The position numbers were made by a program, and so were the translations under genes. The notes beneath the pieces were generated by a model. The model was given only the letters and a program-made list of their open reading frames with translations. It was not told the DNA's origin and did not search any database. A DNA stretch of 64,000 nucleotides from Boletus sp. NGJ (Eukaryota; Basidiomycota; Agaricomycetes; Boletales; Boletaceae), in the NCBI GenBank assembly GCA_019096195.1, contig JAGTXK010000243.1, forward strand, positions 310,001 to 374,000, written 5' to 3'. The number at the start of each line of letters is the position of its first letter. Within the stretch, counting starts at the first letter, position 1. Positions 1 through 11,771 of this stretch are shown here, piece after piece.

Positions 1-76
1 GTTTGACTCGATCATGGATTCGGAGGAGGAAGAGGAGGAAGAGGTGTTGTCGATCGTGGTCAGGGGGGATGAGTGA
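1..76 (+). CDS. C-terminal end of an unidentified protein (partial)
   Basis: An open frame runs in from the left edge and stops at a TGA at 74-76. It encodes about 24 residues with a run of seven glutamates, ending V-V-R-G-D-E. An acidic tail fits the end of a real protein, but nothing identifies the family and the open stretch is short. It could be chance. The rest of the gene lies outside the window. Confidence 0.3.
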   Translation, partial: FDSIMDSEEEEEEEVLSIVVRGDE

Positions 77-279
77 TTGGGATCTGAGTCTATGATATGT
101 ATGTGCGAAGCTCGAGTGGGGATATCGTGTGCTTTGATTTGTCTGTTCTTATTTATCATATTCGGTTTGTTTGTGCTACGTAGTGTATGTGTACAAGGAT
201 TAATAACTGTTGTGTTCCCTCTACGAAATCCTGTTGACCTTGTCTTACATTGCGGGGGCCGATCAACCATGTCTGAAGA

Positions 280-783
280 CTCCATCCCTACCTTGCTCAG
301 CCAGATCTAGTGGAATACTGCAGGTCCAAGGGGATAGTAGTCACTGCATACACGCCTACCGGTTTGTCCAAGGATTACTTCGCGTCTAGACAGGCTGGTT
401 ACTGGTGTACCCCAAAATATCAGGCTATGCACGAGTTCGTTCGGACCCTACCATCACCGCACTCGCAGCCCAGCGTGGCGTCACCCCCACACAGCTCGTT
501 CTTGCATGGCATCTGGCACGGGGCTGTGTCGTCACCCGAAGAGCGAGGACGAGGGAAGGCAGAAAGAGAATTTGGAGGTCAGTGTTGCCCCAGGACGTCT
601 GTTCGCTCTTCCTCATGGACCGCCGCGTCTACATGCTGTTGGCTGCATATATGGTAGCTGCCCGGACTCGATGAAGGAACCATCCGGGAAATCGATGTAC
701 TGAACAGAAATGAGAGAGTCTGCAATTACCCGAATGAGCTGGGAATGGTATATGGGTGGACAATGGAGCAGTTTGGATGGTGA
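280..783 (+). pseudogene. Aldo/keto reductase, 5'-truncated relic
   Basis: The C-terminal third of a fungal NADP-dependent aldo/keto reductase is recognisable. Its conserved blocks come in order: [18 protein letters not shown], then [19 protein letters not shown] with LAWHLARG, then [14 protein letters not shown], then IREIDVLNRNERVCNYP, ending MEQFGW and a TGA at 781-783. Two introns fit: about 362-423 (GTTTGT to CAG) and one starting at the GTCAGT after ENLE and ending GGTAG. Two things argue for a dead gene. The N-terminal barrel half, including the catalytic Asp/Tyr/Lys part, is absent upstream of the first block, where stops appear. A one-base deletion also separates the HLARGCVVT frame from the PKSEDEG frame. 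A sequencing error could explain the shift but not the missing half. Confidence 0.65.
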
Positions 784-1830
784 ACGCTGAACGTTCGAAC
801 GTCTGAATAGTGTAAAAGAACGGTGAGCAGAATTTGTACATGTTTACTTCAACCTTTTCAACCTCTGCCGCCCTGCAGATTTCTTGCACTCGATCACGGT
901 CCGATGTGGAAACCAGTATTGAAGCAGAAAGTGTCATATTATAACCCTCACTCAGCCAGTTTGAATCTCATTGACGCTGTGTCCAACAGACTGATAGCTT
1001 GATAGATCTCTAGGTTCGGAGAATGCAAGCATCAACATACATACCCTTGCATGACGAGTAACACACACATGCCCAGCCACACGGCTGTAGTTGAAAATAT
1101 TTATTATGGCCTGCACAATGCACAGGATGAAGTTGTGTACAACCACGATCCTGATGAGCCTCAAGATTCAGATGCGGTATTGACGTTTCAGAACCAAGAC
1201 CATTGACATAGCAGGTGCCGTGACAATCACACAGCTTCAGAAATTCCAAACGAACGCGGAACCGGGTATTGCTGGCAACCTCGATAGCGCACGCAGCGCC
1301 AAACTCATGTTTGAGCCTAGTACTGCACAGCTGACACGTTTATTGGAACAGTACGTTGATGTTGACGTCTGCACGATGCGCACACTGATACGATGCTCTA
1401 CGTGTGCCGCATCATGATCACTGGCACCTCTTGATGATAACTTTCGTCTGCTCTTTCCTCATATGCCGCACTCAAACTGAGTTCGGATCCAGAGCGGCGA
1501 AACTACGTACAAGGCAATGCAGATTGGTGTCAGTCCCGCTCTACCTCAATAAATCGGTGCAATCTCCTCCGACCGCAGAAAAGAGCAGTGCGTCGCGGCT
1601 AACTTGTTGGGCCCGGTCCCCGTCATACGGGAGACGCATGTTTGGCCCTGCGATCTGTTGTTCATGATCATTTATGCCCCGAGTCACGCTTAAATAATCC
1701 CGCCACAAGGTACCATGTCAAGCATTGACGTACTGTTGCTCACAGGTTTCCGCGGACGATATGTGTCCCCATTTCTGGCGTGCCAATCTCTTTTGCCGGT
1801 TGGGCCGAGTCAATGGGGCGTGCCCCGTGC
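784..1830. other. Intergenic, no supported gene
   Basis: Only short open frames occur here. One 43-residue frame starting near 1069 (M-P-S-H-T-A-V-V) has coding-like composition but no recognisable family and no splice context. It is not called as a gene. Confidence 0.5.
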
Positions 1831-1838
1831 ATAAAATA
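1831..1838 (+). promoter_or_regulatory. TATA-like box of methyltransferase 1
   Basis: ATAAAATA lies 35-42 nt before the chosen ATG at 1873. The second methyltransferase has a similar box at nearly the same distance, which supports both the box and the start. Confidence 0.4.
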
Positions 1839-1872
1839 TGATTGCAATGGGCGAAAATGACACAATTTCAAG

Positions 1873-2853
1873 ATGTCTTCCACTAAGGTCACGCACTCTT
1901 ACAGAGCCACACACTCTTATCCAGGGGCTTTGTATCTCCTCCCCTCAGATGATGATGAAAAGGCAAGGTAAGCTATCTCGCTGCTTTGGACATGAAATAC
2001 ATGTGGAAGCTTGGACAGGCTTGCACGCCAACACCGACTCTACAAGACACTCTTTGGAGGCCGCATTATCTTTCCTGCTATTTCAATTCCCCAAAACTCG
2101 GATGTGCTTGACATTGGCACGGGTTCAGGTATTGTTTCAACCTGCAGCAATGTAAAATGTCCTCAATAACGTCTCGCAGCTACCTGGCTGTCCGATTGTC
2201 GGTCTCTACTCCCTGAATCCGTCCAGTTATATGGAATCGACATTGAATCAAAGCTATTCCCAGCGTACGCAATCAAACCCCCTAATACCCATTTCTCTGT
2301 GGGATCAGCAACCTCACTTCCTTCCTACTGGACTTCCAAGTTCAGCCTCGTCAACCAGCGCCTTCTCATCCTCGCACTCACACAGGCCGAGTGGAAAAAG
2401 GTCGTCTCTGAGATCTACCGCGTCCTCAAACCAGGCGGGTATGCCCAATTCGTCGAGATCGACTCCAACTGGTACTCTGGCCCCCAAACCACTGCACACG
2501 TCGAGTTTTTGAGCACGTTCCTCGAGGCCAAGGGTCTCGACCTCCAGTGTTGTAAACATATTCCGAAATGGATGACGGCGGCTGGTTTCGTGGACGTATT
2601 CACCGAGGAAATTACGGTCAACATTGGCAAGTGGGCGGGAGAGATAGGTGAGGAAGCAAGAGACGCGTCGATCGGTGCTCTGAGAGGTATGAAGGGGCCA
2701 GTGATGAAGGCAGGGGGCATGAGGTATGTCACCTCGGCCGAGGAGTTTGACGCAAAGATGGATGCTGTTGCAGAGGAATGGGATCGGACCGAGGGTTCGC
2801 ATCGCAAATTGAAGGCGTTTTACGGAATGAAGCCCATGTCGAGGGTACGATGA
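1873..2853 (+). CDS. SAM-dependent class I methyltransferase, tandem copy 1
   Basis: Three exons fit exactly: 1873-1967, 2019-2128 and 2180-2853, giving 292 residues. Residues near 66-72 read DVLDIGTGSG, the glycine-rich SAM-binding motif I, followed by an acidic YGIDIE (motif II) and VLKPGGYAQFVEID (the post-motif segment of this fold). The family is the secondary-metabolism/LaeA-like type of fungal methyltransferase, normally about 280-340 residues, so the protein looks full length. Introns are 51 bp each with GTAAGC and GTATTG donors. The substrate is unknown. The next gene is a paralogue of identical length and intron phase, so the pair arose by tandem duplication. No neighbouring polyketide or peptide synthetase is present, so a metabolite cluster is not supported. 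The ATG was chosen because the frame opens there just below a TATA-like box and aligns with the paralogue's N-terminal HSYPGALYLLPSD. Confidence 0.88.
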
Positions 2854-3678
2854 TTACAATATAGATTATTTAATTAGGGGATAAGCCAGTATCTAGACAC
2901 CCATTAACTGTCGTGGTTGGAGTTAATTATGCTTCGTCTGGTACTGTACATAGTGTAGGAACCAATAATCAAGCGGAGCCACCAGCATAGATGAAGAGAT
3001 ATTCGGAGTTTGAACCTGTGTAACTCTTGGGGCGGGCTTATCTTGCTCCCACTGGCAAGTGCTGCTATCTGTTCAAACCTCAGGCTACAAGCTCGTCGTC
3101 TTACAATTTCATGGAACACCACTTGTTCGCTGACCCGTTTTTCCCCTTCTTTTGAAACCACACCACTTTGCTAAATTAGACAGTTTCAGTCGGAGATGCA
3201 TATTCAAAAACCAGCTGCATGCGGATATTCCGGACCGCTGAACTACAACATCGGAAGATGACATTGATAACACATACCATCATCATCTCGTTCATCTCAC
3301 ATCAACGCAAGTATATTCACATTTTATTACTAGCTTAACCGAATAAGCAGTGCGAAGGAGGGAGAGTGATAATTTGCGATGGGGTTTACGAGGCGCGGCG
3401 TACGGTAATGTGTTATATCCGACAAAATGGCTATGTCCTCCACAGACCGAACAGACGTCGTAGGTACAGCGGATAGGAATAGCGACTTAGCGAACATATC
3501 CGAGAGATCCGTGGAACGTGTCGACAGCCTTCCCTCGGCCCGGTTCTAGTGTCCCGGTGACTCTCAGTGATCATGAGATCTTGAGTGTTCTTTCAGTGGA
3601 AACGAAATGGGCGGGAAATCAAAACGAATCGAAGCGGACGCAAACGGAGGGCTGCAGAACGGGCCCACAGTGTGACAG
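2854..3678. other. Intergenic between the two methyltransferases
   Basis: About 800 bp holding the 3' flank of copy 1 and the promoter of copy 2. No open frame in it resembles a known family. Confidence 0.5.
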
Positions 3679-3684
3679 TATAAA
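3679..3684 (+). promoter_or_regulatory. TATA box of methyltransferase 2
   Basis: TATAAA lies 44 nt before the ATG at 3728, mirroring the box of the paralogue. Confidence 0.45.
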
Positions 3685-3727
3685 GAACGAGAGAACTTGC
3701 GGTACGTTTACATCTCTCATACCAGAC

Positions 3728-4743
3728 ATGAGCTTGATAACTACCCAGAGCCCAGCTGAGCGCAAAGCACACTCATATGCAGGATCACTATACCTCCTAC
3801 CCTCTGACGAGGAGGAACGCCAGAGGTATGCTTCATCCCTACCTCCTCTGTCACTCACTGTAACATGCCACTCGACTTCGATCAGGCTCCTAGCACAACA
3901 CCAATTATATACCCGCATTCTCTCCGGTCGTCTCATTATCCCGCCCATCTCAGTTTCAGAGAAGGACGAGGTTCTGGACATCGGTACCGGCGCAGGTAAG
4001 CCGTCTTTTCCTCCTCCTACCCCATTCTTCTCATATCTCGCGCTAACGACGTCACGTCCCCACGTGAAACAGGTGCATGGCTCTGCGACACTCGTACCCA
4101 CCTCCCCGAAGCGGTCCAGCTCTACGGCGTCGACATTGAACCACGCCTGTTCCCCAACTACACCGCCCTCTCCGCCAACGTCCACCTTTCCGTTTGCTCC
4201 GCCACCGATCTCCCCTCCTACTGGACCTCCAAATTCGCCCTCGTACACCAACGTCTCCTCATCTGCGCTTACACGCGCGATCAATGGCGACGCAGCATCG
4301 ACGAAATGTTTCGCGTGCTCGTGCCGGGCGGGTACGCACAGCTAATCGAGATCGGTCCCGAATGGGTGTCGGGATCGAAAACGGCCGCGCATGTGTTGTT
4401 TTTGGACGACTTTTTGGGCAGCAAGGGTATGTTGTTGCGCTGTGGGGTTTATATCGCGGACATGTTGAAAGTGGCTGGGTTCGTGGATGTCAAGTACGAG
4501 GAGGTGGTTATGAATTTGGGGAAGTGGGCTGGCGAGGATGGTGTTCAGGGGAGGGACGCGACGATCGGTGCATGGAGAGGAATGCGGGATTCTGTGACGA
4601 AAGCGGGCCGGTTGGATCAGTTGGACCGGTTCGCGTCGGCCGAGGGGTTCGACAAGGCAATGGACGAGATTGCGGAGGAGTGGGACAACGTCGATGGGTC
4701 TCGTACAGCAGTGAGAGCCTTCTACGGTCGGAAACCCTTATAA
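3728..4743 (+). CDS. SAM-dependent class I methyltransferase, tandem copy 2
   Basis: Exons 3728-3825, 3886-3995 and 4073-4743 give 292 residues, the same as the upstream paralogue, with a middle exon of exactly 110 nt in both. SAM motif I reads EVLDIGTGAG, motif II YGVDIE, and the later block RVLVPGGYAQLIEI. The N-terminal segment HSYAGSLYLLPSDEEE matches copy 1 closely. Intron lengths (60 and 77 bp) differ from copy 1 and their sequences are unrelated, so the duplication is not recent. The frame is clean and the gene is probably functional. The product should be a soluble small-molecule methyltransferase of unknown substrate. Confidence 0.88.
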
Positions 4744-4992
4744 AGGAACTTTGAACTTGAACTTGAACTTCGTATGGAAAAATTCGTGGCATGTAAGTTT
4801 ATATAGCAATCTGAAAACAACGGCAAACCAAGAGGTCTGCCCAGGCAGGTACAGTACAATACGATGAGTGCAAGAGGAAACCGTTCGCATACCGGAGAGA
4901 GCTGCGATAAGCATTGAGGTTCCTGCAACACACGGCTCACCGAGTGTGATCACCAGCTCCTTAGGCGCTAGCAAATGGTATACACCTCCCTC

Positions 4993-7900
4993 CTACAATC
5001 CTTGAAACGGGCCCTCGATGACAGCTCTCTGCTGAGCTTGATAATCCTTCCCAATCCCCGTCGCCGGCACCGCATCCTCACGTCGACCAACAAACCTCAC
5101 CTCCGCACGTTCACCCAACCCACTCAAAACGACTTCCAACCTATCCTTGACGTGACCCCACGCACCCTGGTTCTTCGGCTCTTCCTGTACCCACAACCAT
5201 TCCGGCTTCGAGTCCGAGGTCATGTAAAGCTTAAGGACGTCCGCGAGGTAAGCGAACGGGAAAGGCGCAAGCTCTTCGATACGTATGAGTGCTACTCGGT
5301 CTTCTAGTCCTCGTGCAGCACGTTCTTTCGCAAGTTCGTAGTAAATCTTTCCACTGACAAGCACGACACGCTCGATGTTCTCCGTCGGTGGATGCGCATC
5401 AGGAAGAACAGGCTGGAACTGGGTACCAGTAACCATTTCCGAGAGCTTGGAAGAAGCGGCCTGAAGCCAGAAATAAAGTTAGTTTTCTATAAATCAAAGA
5501 TGATATCGACGTACTGCCAAACGAAGGAGACCTTTTGGTGCAGCGACGACAAGAGGTTTCCGATAATTTCTCTTCATTTGGCGACGAAGGAGGTGGAAGT
5601 ATTGCGCTGGGGTGGTAGGGAACACGACTTGCATGTTGATGTTCACCTTCGACTCAGGGGTATAAGCATCGTTCGTGAGCTGATTTCAGATGGTCAGTAG
5701 GAGTAGATGAACATACATGGCTTCATACCTGTAACATCCTCTCGATGCGACTGGAGGAGTGTTCCGGTCCGGCGCCGTCCAAACCGTGAGGCAGTGAAAG
5801 CACAATTCCACTTTGCTTCAGCCATTTCGCTATGATCACAAAACAATGTTACTGCGGAACATAAATGGAACCTGGCCACTCACTTTCGGCGCTCGAAATG
5901 AACGTATCGATAATGATTTGAGCACCATTGAAGAAATCACCGAACTAACATCAAGCTCGGTCGTCGCCCATATCGCAATGAATGGGAATATGACAATACC
6001 TGAGCCTCCCAGATGGGCAAAAGATTGGGCCTCTCCCAAGAAGCGCCGTACTCGAACTGTATATATGGTCAAGATTCATCAATGCCACGCTGCGGGATGT
6101 CTCACTCCAAGAACCGCCATCTCACTCAAAGAACCTGAAAATGTCAAACTCTTCAGTGGTGCAAACGCACACCAAAGTAAAAGTACCTACTGTTGGCAAG
6201 CTCTAGCTTCCCAACCGCTCCGGTCAGTGCATGGTTCAGCGGAACGATCACCCCTTCAGTGTTTTGGTCGACGAGCATCGCATGACTTCAAGGCGTCAGA
6301 GGGAACTGAGATTAGAGACGGAAATCACGCCAACGTGATGAGAACGTACCGGTGACTAAACGTTCCTCGGCCTACATCTTGTCCAGCGATCCGAACGTCA
6401 CATCCATCGAGCATGAGCGTGCCAATCGCCAACGCCTATCAATTCCAGTGACTATCGACTTTAGTTTCGGGTCGAGGAGCCAATGTCACATACTTCGGCA
6501 GTGGCCCAATCAACACCCTCTCCCTTGTCCAAGCTCGCTAGCCGACTCTTGACGTGCCGGTGTAATCTAGGATGGATCTCCTGTAGAATGACCGTAAACA
6601 CAGTTGTACCCTGCTGAAAATAGAGCAAGTATTTACGAATCCAGCTGGAACTTTAACGCTTCCCCTTCCAGCTTTGTGTAGTACCTCAGCAGGTACCCCT
6701 GTGTTGAACGTCTTCGCTTCCTTTGAACCCGGCCACACCATAAATACCTCTTTCCCATTGCTAAGAATAGACTTCCATTGACCATCAAACTTCACCGAGG
6801 GAGGAGAATACGTCGCCGAGGCTGTGAGAGCGTCATTGAGCACAGCCTTGTAAGAACTCCGGATGGAGGATGCAGAATCATGAGAAATGACGCCATCGGA
6901 CTATTATTTGACACAACGCCAGCAGACATGCGACCATTAAGAAGTTGTATCAGGAACACAAAAATGTGTGCCAAGGAAGTATGACACGTACCACCAGTTT
7001 GTCTTCGTAGAGCTGAGGCACGCTGCGCCTGGACCGGATGTTCTGGTACATAATTGGCTGGGTGTATGCAGGTTCATCCAATTCATTGTGGCCCCTGAAT
7101 ATCGGGATCATCAAGATTGCCGTGATACCATCAAAAGAAGATACTTACCAGCGGCGATACACCATCAGATCTACGACGATATCCTTCCTAAAGTGACTTC
7201 TGTACTTGAACGCAATCTCGATGGCGCGAGAAACATCTAGGAACCATTAAATCGGTCAATCATATATCTTCTCTGTATGTAAGGGACTTAGGATAGCTAC
7301 CTTCAGGATAATCGCCATTCACATGTAGGACAGGACAGTTGACCATCTTTGCAACATCTGAGCAATACAGTGAAGATCGTGCAGCAGACGCGGGTGTCGT
7401 GTACCCAATGCTAGAAGCCAAGTCGTCAAGCAGAGATGGATCGGACAGGATTGTACGCACTTGTTGCTGTTTTATTAGTCAAGATATGAGAAATACTCGA
7501 AGGGGCGAGATGCAGAGTGAAACGCACTCGACCACAATGTGTACACTTCCTCCACTAGTATAATGCGGCAAATGACCTAGATAAGCGGTCAAAAACACGC
7601 GGTATCATGAGCCAGATAACACATACTCAAACCAAGGGTCTCCATGATAACACCCTGGCCCGTAAAGCTCGCATCTCCATGGAGTTGTACGCACATCACC
7701 TGTACACGCCAACACTACATGATATATACTTGGTTAGACACACACGTAATAACGTACCTTATCTCCGAGCATACATCCCTCCGCCCCAGCCCCTCCCTTT
7801 TCGAGGGCCTTGAGAAGACTATACTGTTTGGCGCGAGCCTTGCCTAGCGCAACAGGGTTCACGGCCTCTGTGATGGAAAAGCATCAATAAACCAGTATAA

Positions 7901-9073
7901 TGTATACGTGCATCTGACGTGAGAACGAGTGCAGCAGAAGAGTTGGCATGCATAAATGTAGAGGACGTACCCAGATGTGATGGGTTTGGCAGGAGAGACA
8001 CCTTGATTTCTTTCCTTTCATATTTCAACGTGGGGGAACCCACTTGATGGAGATCATCTACTCTGGAAACACGAGATAAAGCACATATACCCACTCAAGT
8101 GACTGAGCACATCTCCTGAGATCGTTTCGCCGTCGACCTGTGCTTCCGCACCGCCTTTTATCTTGTGAAAGAGCGAAGTGGGATCGTACTCTAACAGACC
8201 AGTGAGCAAGTTAAGCCGTCCACGGTGGGGCATGGCGAGGATGATGTGGGTCGTATCAGCTAAAGTCACATGAAGCGAATTAACGACACCTAGGGGAAAG
8301 GCTAGTCAAAACACACACCCTGCGCAGCCGCGGCGAACAACGCGTCCAGCGCAGGCAACATGGATTCACCCCCTTCCAAACCATAGCGCTTCAAATTTGG
8401 AAATTTGGCCTGCAAAAACGTGTCTAACACCTCGGACCGCGCCAGGAGTTCATGCGTCCTCCGTTGGCGCTCCGGAGTAGTGGAATGTGCAACATTAGCA
8501 GCTTCGGACTCGAGGAGATGCGCGAACCAAAGTCGTTCAGTCTTGCTCGGGAGGTCCATATACTCATACGCGATACGTCCCACATAGACCGCGTTGAGAA
8601 ACCCTGTGATTTGGTCAAGGGTCCAGTTCTTGCCCTTTCCGTGGGCGTCACCAGTCCAGAGAATGCCATCAATATTGTATTCAGCAGAAGGGTCGGTTAG
8701 GCCGTATCGAGTAGGCTCAAGTGCTGCGACACGTTCGCGTCGGAGGATGTCGAGCGGGTCAATGGATGCAGCACGGTGGCCGTGGGTGCGAAGGGAATCC
8801 GCATAACGCAGCAAAGGGGCATTCGTTGCTCGGTTTGCTAGTTGCTCAGGTGTGTCTAATCCCAGCGATGAGTAAGACAGCGGAGAGAGACGCAAATAGC
8901 GACATACAATCTGGCATGGTGAACTCGCGTACTCTCCGGAAACCATACGACTCGTCATGATAACGTCGTCTGAGGACGACGATCCTGCCCTCCACCCCGC
9001 TGGAAGTTATTTGAACTAATCCCCTTAGGAGCCGTCCCACAGATGCATCGCGCGCCCGAATGTGAGTGTACAT
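4993..9073 (-). CDS. DHTKD1: 2-oxoacid dehydrogenase E1, DHTKD1 type (2-oxoadipate dehydrogenase)
   Basis: A thiamine-diphosphate E1 enzyme, expected in the mitochondrion, that decarboxylates 2-oxoadipate (lysine/tryptophan breakdown) or a related 2-oxoacid and passes the acyl group to the E2/E3 parts of the complex. It reads from [11 protein letters not shown] through [30 protein letters not shown] (diphosphate site), [54 protein letters not shown] and [12 protein letters not shown] to the stop at 4993-4995. These blocks are all in family order, about 950 residues. DHTKD1 is preferred over the Krebs-cycle E1 because the N-terminal lipoyl-complex region is short and the spacing matches DHTKD1. 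The ATG at 9073 begins a basic, Arg-rich stretch ([16 protein letters not shown]) typical of a mitochondrial presequence. The coding sequence is cut by more than ten introns of 50-65 bp. One exon appears to be only 6 bp (7461-7466). Confidence 0.9.
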
Positions 9074-9861
9074 GATGGAGGTTGGTCAAGACTGTTTGCC
9101 CGTCGTGCTCGCTGTAGTGGAAGTTGAAACAAGACAAGGTTACAGAATTCCTCGGAAAGACCCTGAGTCGGATGGAACTTGCATCTTCGCGAGCTATATA
9201 TGTAATGAGCTATTTACTCCATTTGCGTAGAACCCGATGGCCCACGATACAGATACAGTACCCACAAAATTATCACTACCCAGTGGGGACTGGGCAGTGG
9301 TGCGCACTGCGAGGTGTGGGATTCAGAGCTTCAAGAGTCCCCTTTGGGAGGCACACTCTTGACAGACACCCGACAACACTCCTCAAGTCATGAAACTGTA
9401 CCTTGCTGCGTGCCGAAGTGACGGGCAGATTATCTGCCATGAAAACAGCCAAGCTTCAACCTTGACATCGCTGACCACCGTATCTCGCAGGTTTTCGTCT
9501 GCAATTTCGATATGGAGAGGTGACCGTTACAGTGGCCTATTAACTAAAAGAGCAAGAGCGTCTGGACCGATAGCCTTTTCTGTTCCGCATGAAGGCCACG
9601 GGCTTCGTGGTATGCGCATGGTGCCACAGTAACGCTATTTGTGAAGCATCGCAACCAACATGCCGCAGAAACCAAGTTGCTGTTCCTCCCCGACCTGCGC
9701 ACGGCGTGCTCACCATACTGCAGCTCACCACTTTCAAGTTATCCCTATTTTCCAACCGGCATCTAGCTCGTAAATCACCAGGCTCTAAGAAGGATGTGTT
9801 TTAATAGACGGGTTCGTATAAATAGGAGATCCGCCTTCCTTGACTTAAACTTTCGCAGTCA
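9074..9861. other. Intergenic, divergent promoter region
   Basis: The space lies between the minus-strand E1 gene and the plus-strand GTPase-like gene. TATAAATA at 9817-9824 is a possible TATA box for the latter. No gene is supported. Confidence 0.4.
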
Positions 9862-10467
9862 GTGTTTGTGCACGACGGCGCTTCAGCCGGTTCACCCAAT
9901 GTACCCAACGATCCCAAGCTGCCAAACATTATGGTATTGGGCCCAACGGGCGGTGGTGTCAGTTCCGTCGTCAACTTGATTGCCGGCAAGGACGTTTCCC
10001 AAGTCTCAAACGACACGCCACGATGCACGAGGAGGATGGCTTCCTATCACATCGAGCTCAGAGATGCGGGAAAAAATGTCCCAATCACGCTCTATGACAT
10101 CCCAGGTTTCAACTACAACGCTAAATCCCCTCTCGAATTTCCGCGTGTGCCTATCAGCCTTGCTGTCATCTGCATGGAGGATTTTCCAGCGCAAGTGAGG
10201 GCGACTGCGGAGTACTTGCAGAAAAAGTGGAGGAAGCATGGCGACGGCAATATTCCGGTTCTCGTCGTCATCAATCATATCGCGCCGAAGCCGGACGCTG
10301 GCTGGTGGGAAGAAAATAAAAAGCACTTCCCCAGTCTTACTGTTGTCACAGACCACGTCTGCTTGACAAGAAGGAAGAAGGAGGAATCCACCAGACAACT
10401 CCATTCCCTTATTATCCAGCATTTGTCTGCTCACAAGGTTCACAGCAAAAAACAAGTCTCCAGGTGA
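9862..10467 (+). CDS. Stand-alone P-loop GTPase-like protein 1 (lysine-less P-loop)
   Basis: A single open frame of about 200 residues with the start of a TRAFAC-type G domain. The G1 loop reads VLGPTGGGVSSVVNLIAG, the switch region DTPRCTRR, and the G3 DIPGF. A late conserved segment has W-W-E-E-N and DHVCLT in the positions where relatives have a WW pair and HACVTT. The invariant P-loop lysine (GxxxxGK[ST]) is valine here. The 5' end is unresolved: position 9862 is GTG, the first in-frame ATG is at 9931 just before the P-loop, and TTTCGCAG at 9851-9858 could be an acceptor for a missed upstream exon. This is the most diverged of the four stand-alone members and the only one on the plus strand. 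A nucleotide-binding or pseudo-GTPase role is likely; no partner is known. Confidence 0.7.
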   Translation: MFVHDGASAGSPNVPNDPKLPNIMVLGPTGGGVSSVVNLIAGKDVSQVSNDTPRCTRRMASYHIELRDAGKNVPITLYDIPGFNYNAKSPLEFPRVPISLAVICMEDFPAQVRATAEYLQKKWRKHGDGNIPVLVVINHIAPKPDAGWWEENKKHFPSLTVVTDHVCLTRRKKEESTRQLHSLIIQHLSAHKVHSKKQVSR

Positions 10468-10572
10468 TTTCCAGGTAGATTTTCTTACGTTTCATTCCGC
10501 ATTCGAACTTATGTATCGGCCCTCTGGCTCACATGCAGACTTATGCTCACGCTGCTCCCTCACTTCACTAGT

Positions 10573-10646
10573 TTGACGTCGCTCTCACTCGAGTCTATGT
10601 AATCCCTGACTTCATCCCATCTGATGTTTCCATCCTAGATATTGGT
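10573..10646 (+). pseudogene. Possible methyltransferase fragment
   Basis: A short frame after an acceptor-like CACTAG reads TRVYVIPDFIPSDVSILDIG, resembling the strand before SAM motif I (GGRIIFPAISIP..DVLDIG) in the methyltransferases at 1.9 and 3.7 kb. No continuation of motif I or the rest of the domain follows. It may be a relic exon or chance. Confidence 0.35.
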
Positions 10647-10828
10647 ATGTTTGAATCACCAGAACATCTCACTTATCCATTTTCCCATAAAGCTGCGTGC
10701 ATTGTAGGGTGTGTCATGCATAAAACGACTAGTAAATGTGTCCTGAGTAACCCTGAACATTTCGCTCAAGGATACATAGATGTTAACCTGCGAGAGACGT
10801 ACACCACGCGGCACACTCTCGGCCCGCG

Positions 10829-11771
10829 TTAAAGCACGGGGGTCACGACAGTAAGCAAAACGGATAGACAGCGGCAAGGGGAATGTGAATCGAGCGGATC
10901 CGATGCTACAGATGAATCTCTGAACATGCCAATGCTGGCCCTCAATGCATTGTAACTCACCTCGTCGCTTGGGTCCCACACACTGCTCCAGAATCAATCG
11001 CCGAATTTGCTCTTCCGATCTATCTCTTCGTTTTCGCAGCGTCTGTATGAGATCCACCTCTTTCAGAGGCAACGTTGTGACGCAAGCGTGCGCATCGAAT
11101 GTATCACCCTCCCCGAAGCACATTCGCTCAATATACGTACCATTCGTACCACCATCTTCGAGTGGTGCATCCCACCAGTCTTCCATCCCACCTTCTGCCA
11201 CAAACCGTTCCAGCTCGGTGACGACGGCGATCATGGGAACGCTCGGTGCCGTAACACACTCCCTGATACGACGTCCAATGCTTCGCATGACCGTCGCCTT
11301 TTGCTTCCGAAGACAATATATGAACAGGTCGATCCCCACTTTCTGGTCTATCTGGCGTATCGCATCCAAGATCGTCTTGTCCGAGATCTGTCCACCAAAC
11401 CCAGGGACTTCATACAAGCAAAACTGTTTTTCGGATCCTGGAAGTGTCACGGGATAGGGCTTGAGCCTCCGTGTGGAGACCTTGGCGTTTGGGTGATCTT
11501 TACTGACGGGGTGTCCGGCGATGAGGTTGACGAGCGAACTGATGCCAACCCCGGTACGACCAAAGATGACGACGACGTATGGTTTAATGCCCTTTGAGGG
11601 AAGGTGAGTGGGAGAGAACGGAAGTGAGGAAGGTTGACCGACTTGCCGGAAGTGGACGTCCGGAAGATTGAACTGCTTGGCCAGGGTACGTCGAAGGGGC
11701 AATGCTCGCCATGAAATAAAAATGAGGCAGAGGGTATGCGCTATGAGTGATAGTAAGCGAACTACCACCAC
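10829..11771 (-). CDS. Stand-alone P-loop GTPase-like protein 2 (lysine-less P-loop)
   Basis: The core exon is probably 10961-11591. It encodes YVVVIFGRTGVGISSLVNLI (G1, with isoleucine in place of the P-loop lysine), YEVPGFGG (G3, with Glu for Asp), VVTELERF, WWDAP and DAHACVTTLPL. An acceptor CCTCAAAG at the 5' side of this exon matches the position of the intron in proteins 3 and 4, directly before the G1 strand. A GTGAGT...TGTAG intron (10906-10960) leads to a short last exon ending in a TAA at 10829-10831. If that intron is ignored the frame runs on to 10656. The frame upstream of the acceptor contains no ATG (it opens with GTG at 11771) and would encode a hydrophobic stretch. The true first exon is therefore unresolved. 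Confidence 0.75.

Noticed and set aside
3619-4284. 221-codon open frame on the minus strand
   Set aside because: Antisense to methyltransferase 2. Glycine-rich composition is a by-product of the opposite strand.
10656-10828. C-terminal extension of GTPase-like protein 2 reaching 10656
   Set aside because: A consensus intron (GTGAGT...TGTAG) gives a shorter end like its paralogues. The extension shows no conservation.
11007-11597. 196-codon open frame on the plus strand
   Set aside because: It is antisense to the G-domain exon of GTPase-like protein 2, which has clear motifs. The plus-strand frame has none.
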